A DNA stretch of 64,000 nt from Atrina japonica (taxonomy: Eukaryota; Mollusca; Bivalvia; Pterioida; Pinnidae), in contig BROG01000346.1 in NCBI GenBank assembly GCA_030159075.1, forward strand, positions 677,001-741,000, written 5' to 3'. Shown here in pieces: positions 59,069 to 64,000 of the stretch. Each line of letters starts with the position of its first letter. Position 1 is the stretch's first letter. Both the position numbers and the translations under genes were made by a program. A model generated the notes under the pieces. It searched no databases and had not been told where the DNA came from. It saw only the letters and a program-made list of their open reading frames with translations.

Positions 59069-60324
59069 CTACTAAGTTATTGCAATTCATTCCGAGAATG
59101 AACAAGCAGAAGTAAGTCATCATAAAAATCAACATGACAAAGTATTTCACTAACAGATAACAGACCATAACCATAGAAACCATCGTCCATATTTTCGTGT
59201 TTTGAGTTTGGGTAGCGTCAAACTTCATGTTCTGTCAATTTCTTTGTATATGTATACATTTTTCACTCTCAAATGAAAAAAAAAATACATTAACACTTTA
59301 AACTTTCTTTCATACATTAAAAATTATTTTGATGTATAATTTGGAAGTGAAGTGAAATTATGATTTGAACTTTTGTTCGACGCTTGTTCAATAGGACACA
59401 TAGATGAAACCCTTATTTGTAGATGCCTGAACAATACCGGGCAATGGATAGATCATAAATATTTCCTCAATTGTAAAATATCCACAGTAAAATAAATCTT
59501 AAATAAAATAAAACGTACTTGAGTCAAGAGTTGTAACTCATTTTAAGATATTTCAAAATTTCATACTTCATGAAAATATTACCGGAAGTGAGGCACAATT
59601 AAACACATCCTGGACCTCGTGAACTCTATGGTGGAACGACGCTAACGGACAAAACATGCCCCCTTTTATTTTCAATCTCGGTGGTATTCCACAAGCATGA
59701 CAACCTGTTAAAGCTATGCGTAAGTATAGTGATCCAACAACCTATAGACTAGACACGTGTTCATCTTTTTTATCTGGTCCTTGTGTTTAAACAAACCGAA
59801 CCACTACCACTTATCAAAAATTAAAATTTTAATGTGGTTTCGGTATGTTTGTTTCTTATTCAAAACAATCTGAAAAATTCCATAACTTATACAGATTTCT
59901 ACAATTATTATAATACACATCTACAATATTAAAGGGACACTAGCTGTGTTTGTTCAAAACATTCTTTTCTCCTTAACTTCTTACTTGCAACTGATTAGTT
60001 CAACCTTACTATTTGTATACACTAGACCTACATTTATATATATATATATATATATAATCAACTCCACTTATAACGAAATGGAAGGGAAAAGATTTATATC
60101 TCGTTATAACCAGAATTCGTTATACTGACTCAGGTCCCGTATTGTACTCAGTCGACATTACCTTCAAATAATTTCATATTTGTATATAATATCTGGCCTT
60201 CTGTATGGTTTTATTTCATATAGTGCAAATGAAAGTGCCATAAGAAAATTGATGAGTGAATAAATCTAAATATGATTTTTATCAATTCTTATGATTATCA
60301 ACTTAACATGTGTCTGGTACACAA
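59069..60324. other. Intergenic, possible mariner-type repeat
   Basis: A (TA)n at 60037-60056 is followed by CCACTTATAACGAAATGG and TCTCGTTATAACCAGAATTC, which resemble ends of TA-flanked MITEs. No gene. Confidence 0.4.
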
Positions 60325-60490
60325 GCGGTGTTTACATTTGCGACGGGTGTAGCATGCTAACACGGAACAAATATGCCTTCCGAATATTTGGTCCCATCCT
60401 GTTTGGAATTTGCAATATTTGTTCCTCATATTGAGACCATTCTTTCATCAATTTGTCGTATTCTAATGGACTTGGAGTTTCGATTAACTA
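60325..60490 (+). mobile_element. PLE-C tail fragment
   Basis: ACATTTGCGACGGGTGTAGC, GGTCCCATCCTGTTTGGAAT and ATTTGTCGTATTCTAATGGA blocks. Confidence 0.6.
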
Positions 60491-60542
60491 TTGGTACTTC
60501 TTCATTTCCTAAGAGCGAACCATTCACTCAACATTTTACATG

Positions 60543-60790
60543 ATAGGACAATCGTTGTCTAGTGGTAAAAACATTGCACTATTAACCACTATGTCACTCT
60601 CCTCTAGAGAGTGTGGGTCCGAGCCCTGCTAGAACCAAGGGTGGTTTTGTGAGAAAGTTTGCGGTTTACTTCCGGAATACCCGCGTACATTGTATCGGGT
60701 TCATCCCTCCATCATTCAAAGTGGCCGCCACATTATAACTAAAACAAATGTTGGCAGTGGCATAAAACACTATTAAAACAAGTACATTAA
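60543..60790 (+). mobile_element. SINE-D copy, diverged
   Basis: A tRNA-like head (GTTGTCTAGTGGTAAAAACA, B box GGGTCCGAGCCC) and the family phrases TTTTGTGAGAAAGTTTGCGG and TGGCCGCCACATTATAACTA. Confidence 0.6.
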
Positions 60791-60810
60791 AACCTGCCAC
60801 CATGTGTATA

Positions 60811-61290
60811 AAGACCCCTCCTGGTTTCATCTGGACAGCAGAGACGGTCGTGTTCGTGCTTACCGTCGTGCCAGAGAACGTTACATCGATTCGGCGGAAG
60901 GAGCGTTATGGTCTGGGGGTGGAATTACAACACATGTAAGGACCCCTTTGGTGATAGTGGAGGGGAATTTCGCCGGCGTATGATATCGTGACGAGATTGT
61001 ACGTCAACACGTCATTCCATCCATTCAAACAACCAGCGTAACATCATTCTTCAGCAGGACAAAGCAGGACCACACACCGCGATGCCATCGGATTTATCGC
61101 CCATAGAACATAGAATGTTTGGGATAACATGAAACGACGTCTACGTCCAGAATCAACCCCCCTGCGTCGTTTTTTATTGCGGATATGGCGGAACATTCCC
61201 CAGGTATTTTTTCACAACCTGATTCTTTCAATGCGTCGTAGGTGTGAAGAATGCATCGGTGCAAATGGCGCTCATACAAGCGGTTAAACT
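60811..61290 (+). pseudogene. Tc1-like transposase remnant
   Basis: The C-terminal half of a Tc1/mariner-superfamily transposase, the cut-and-paste DNA enzyme. Recognisable pieces: DGRVRAYRRARERY, WSGGGITTHVRTPL, VEGNFAGV then a stop, YRDEIVRQHVIP, LQQDKAGPHTA (holding a catalytic Asp), SDLSPIEH, and NLILSMRRRCEECIGANG at the end. These are spread over at least two frames. Lesions: an in-frame TGA near 60982, a frameshift near 61050, and a deletion between the R-E-R-Y and W-S-G-G blocks. The catalytic DNA-binding N-terminal half is absent; a SINE-D copy lies where it would begin. No terminal inverted repeats seen. Confidence 0.8.
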
Positions 61291-61687
61291 TGTGAAACTT
61301 TTTGCTCCTCCTTACTTTCAGTGGCTGTTCGTATCAACCATAATGGACATAATCCATGATTTGATGTTTGAATTGAAAGACAATGCATTATATCAAATAA
61401 TGATATACATAATGCAACATGATATTTTGTATATGAATCTATAAATGAAATTGCTAAACTACACAGTTTCTTTTTTTCCGCTTGTATACTTTTGCTGGTA
61501 AGTGCTGATATCTCCCCTACATTGAAACTTAAAACTTATTGAACTTGAATCAAAGGAATGTGATACAAACGATTACAATATATTTTAACTTTAATCATTA
61601 ATTTTATTAATCGTAATTTTACAAAAATCTCATACATGATTGTTATGAATTACATATTTATGTATCTGCAACTTGCAACTATTTTGC
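61291..61687. other. Intergenic, no gene seen
   Basis: Possibly transposon 3' flank. Nothing recognised. Confidence 0.4.
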
Positions 61688-61860
61688 AAGTCCTTCAATT
61701 CTGGTCATCGCAGGTTCGATACCCACTGGAGTCTAACCTGATTTTTGTGAGAAAGTTTGCCAGTTTCCTTCAAAAGGCCAGTGGTCTTTTCCCGGGTACA
61801 TTGTAACCGAGTTATCTATCTCCACCATGAAAAAAAAATGGCCGGCACCATATACTGTAC
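61688..61860 (+). mobile_element. SINE-D copy, head-truncated
   Basis: It starts near the B box (AGGTTCGATACCC) and keeps TTTTTGTGAGAAAGTTTGCC and GTGGTCTTTTCCCGGGTACA. Confidence 0.6.
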
Positions 61861-62918
<1,058 letters not shown>

Positions 62919-62922
62919 TTCT

Positions 62923-63196
62923 TGTCTCACTAAGTGAAATGTTGAGTTACCTGTTCGATGGCGGTTGTTGAGACGTCTGTACCAATTATGACGAGGATTC
63001 GTTCCTCACGTATTTCATTTTAATTTGACTATGGACTCACGGAGGGTGTAACCTGTAGCCAAGGATCCATGTTCCATGTCCATGGTACCTGATCCCACAT
63101 CTTGATTTTAAGAGGTCCGTGTTTGTCCATTTTTAATCAGATTTGTACCTATATCCTGTACATCCTAATAATTTATTCCTTGGTGTCTGAGACTTT
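62923..63196 (+). mobile_element. PLE-B tail fragment
   Basis: It starts at CTCACTAAGTGAAATGTTGA and ends at CTTGGTGTCTGAGAC. The CCATGGTACCTGATCCCACA block is slightly diverged. Confidence 0.8.
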
Positions 63197-63529
63197 GCGT
63201 GAAGAGCAGTTATTCAAAATTTCTTCAAGAAAGGTTCTAAGACGATTGATGCTGACATAGTAGCAACATTTGGATGCCCCTTTATATTCTACAGTTTAAA
63301 GTTGGGTGAGTTGAGTTAAAGCGTGGCAGGCGGAGCCATCAAGTTGACCCCGTCCATGATGAGGTATGTCACCGTGACTCCTGAAATTGTCACTAAAGCC
63401 CTTGGCATTGTTCTGGATGGCATATTATGTATCACTGCTTTGGTAGTTAAGAGTAGAGAATTGAAGAAGTACCAATGGTTAATCAATGTTCCAAGACTAG
63501 ATTACGACAAATTGGATACGCAAATTAAG
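63197..63529. other. Unrecognised, coding-like stretch
   Basis: Plus-strand ORF 63323-63604 (93 residues) has no motif I know, and its end runs into the PLE-C tail. Bases 63320-63500 are less AT-rich than the flanks. Possibly a retroelement remnant. Confidence 0.3.
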
Positions 63530-63985
63530 GGTTTCAACATGAATAAGAATAGCGAATCACAAACGAGATGGTGTGCCCTGTTAACACCCATGAATATTTC
63601 TTGAAAACCTCTCGAGTTCAATGGTGAAAAGGTCAAGGTCAAGCTCGTTAAAAAGGTAGATATAACAACAGTCGAAGAACAACTGCGATTCACAAACGGG
63701 ATGTGACCTGGCATCCAGAAGAATTTAATCCCCCTCTCCTGCCAGCACGCCACACCCGCCGCAAATGTCCGACAGAATTCTCTAGTTCTGTGAAAATGGC
63801 AAGTTCGATGAAGAGGTCAAGAACGGTGAAAAGGTAGATATAACATTACGAAGAACAGTTGTGAATTCCAAACGGAATGGAACCAGGAGTCCCCTATTTA
63901 CACGCCATACCCGTTCCAATGTTAAATGGAAACTTTGAGAGTTCGGCGAAAAGGTCAAGCTTGGTGTAAATGTTATCAGTGTTAC
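63530..63985 (-). mobile_element. Three PLE-C tails in tandem
   Basis: Minus-strand units at about 63530-63650, 63655-63815 and 63830-63985, each with GAAGAAC, CAAACGGGATG-type and GTGAAAAGGTCAAG phrases in the same order. They run to within about 15 bases of the window end. Confidence 0.6.
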
Positions 63986-64000
63986 CGGTCAATATGAGAT

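Overview
The window is animal nuclear DNA, most likely from a mollusc and probably a bivalve. It is strongly AT-rich, carries long (TA)n, (CA)n and (GATA)n tracts, many dispersed tRNA-headed SINEs, Penelope-like retroelement debris and small inverted-repeat transposons, and its only convincing genes are intronless-ORF G protein-coupled receptors (GPCRs). There is no operon, rRNA gene or CRISPR array. The organism call is an inference from gene and repeat style, not from a marker gene.

Genes. Four paralogous class A (rhodopsin-family) GPCRs are spread over about 36 kb: GPCR-1 (11.8-12.8 kb, minus), GPCR-2 (18.7-19.9 kb, minus), GPCR-3 (36.9-38.7 kb, plus) and GPCR-4 (47.1-48.3 kb, minus). All have a single uninterrupted coding block with a good 3' splice acceptor just upstream of the start, so each probably has at least one 5' untranslated exon elsewhere. 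They share Asp2.50, the Cys3.25-extracellular loop 2 cysteine pair, a C-K-x-x-R-F motif opening TM3, Trp4.50, a TM6 with Phe in place of Trp6.48, and NPxxY. None has the amine-binding Asp3.32, so they look like orphan peptide-type or chemosensory receptors. GPCR-2 carries a 58-bp tandem duplication that throws its natural start codon out of frame.

Mobile DNA. Names used below: SINE-A, a tRNA-headed SINE of about 290 bp with 11 copies; SINE-D, a second tRNA-headed family; PLE-B, a Penelope-like retroelement with one nearly full-length but broken copy at 25.0-27.4 kb, a 5'-truncated copy at 43.7-44.5 kb, an old decayed copy at 45.1-45.6 kb and many 3'-tail fragments, several in tail-to-tail pairs; PLE-C, a related diverged tail family; TTAA-flanked MITEs of 89-90 bp (three copies); TA-flanked mariner-like MITEs; and a dead Tc1-like transposase at 60.8-61.3 kb.

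Tandem DNA. Four minisatellites stand out: related 42-bp and 39-bp arrays (1.6-3.1 kb), a 59-bp array with a three-unit higher-order repeat (7.9-8.5 kb) and a 32-bp array with alternating unit types (14.9-15.4 kb). Two strong unexplained hairpins lie at 22.56-22.67 kb and 39.33-39.39 kb.

Layout: 0-11 kb repeats and minisatellites; 11-20 kb GPCR-1 and GPCR-2; 20-36 kb repeats with the main PLE; 36-49 kb GPCR-3, PLE copies and GPCR-4; 49-64 kb repeats only. All repeat boundaries are by eye and may be off by 5-20 bases.
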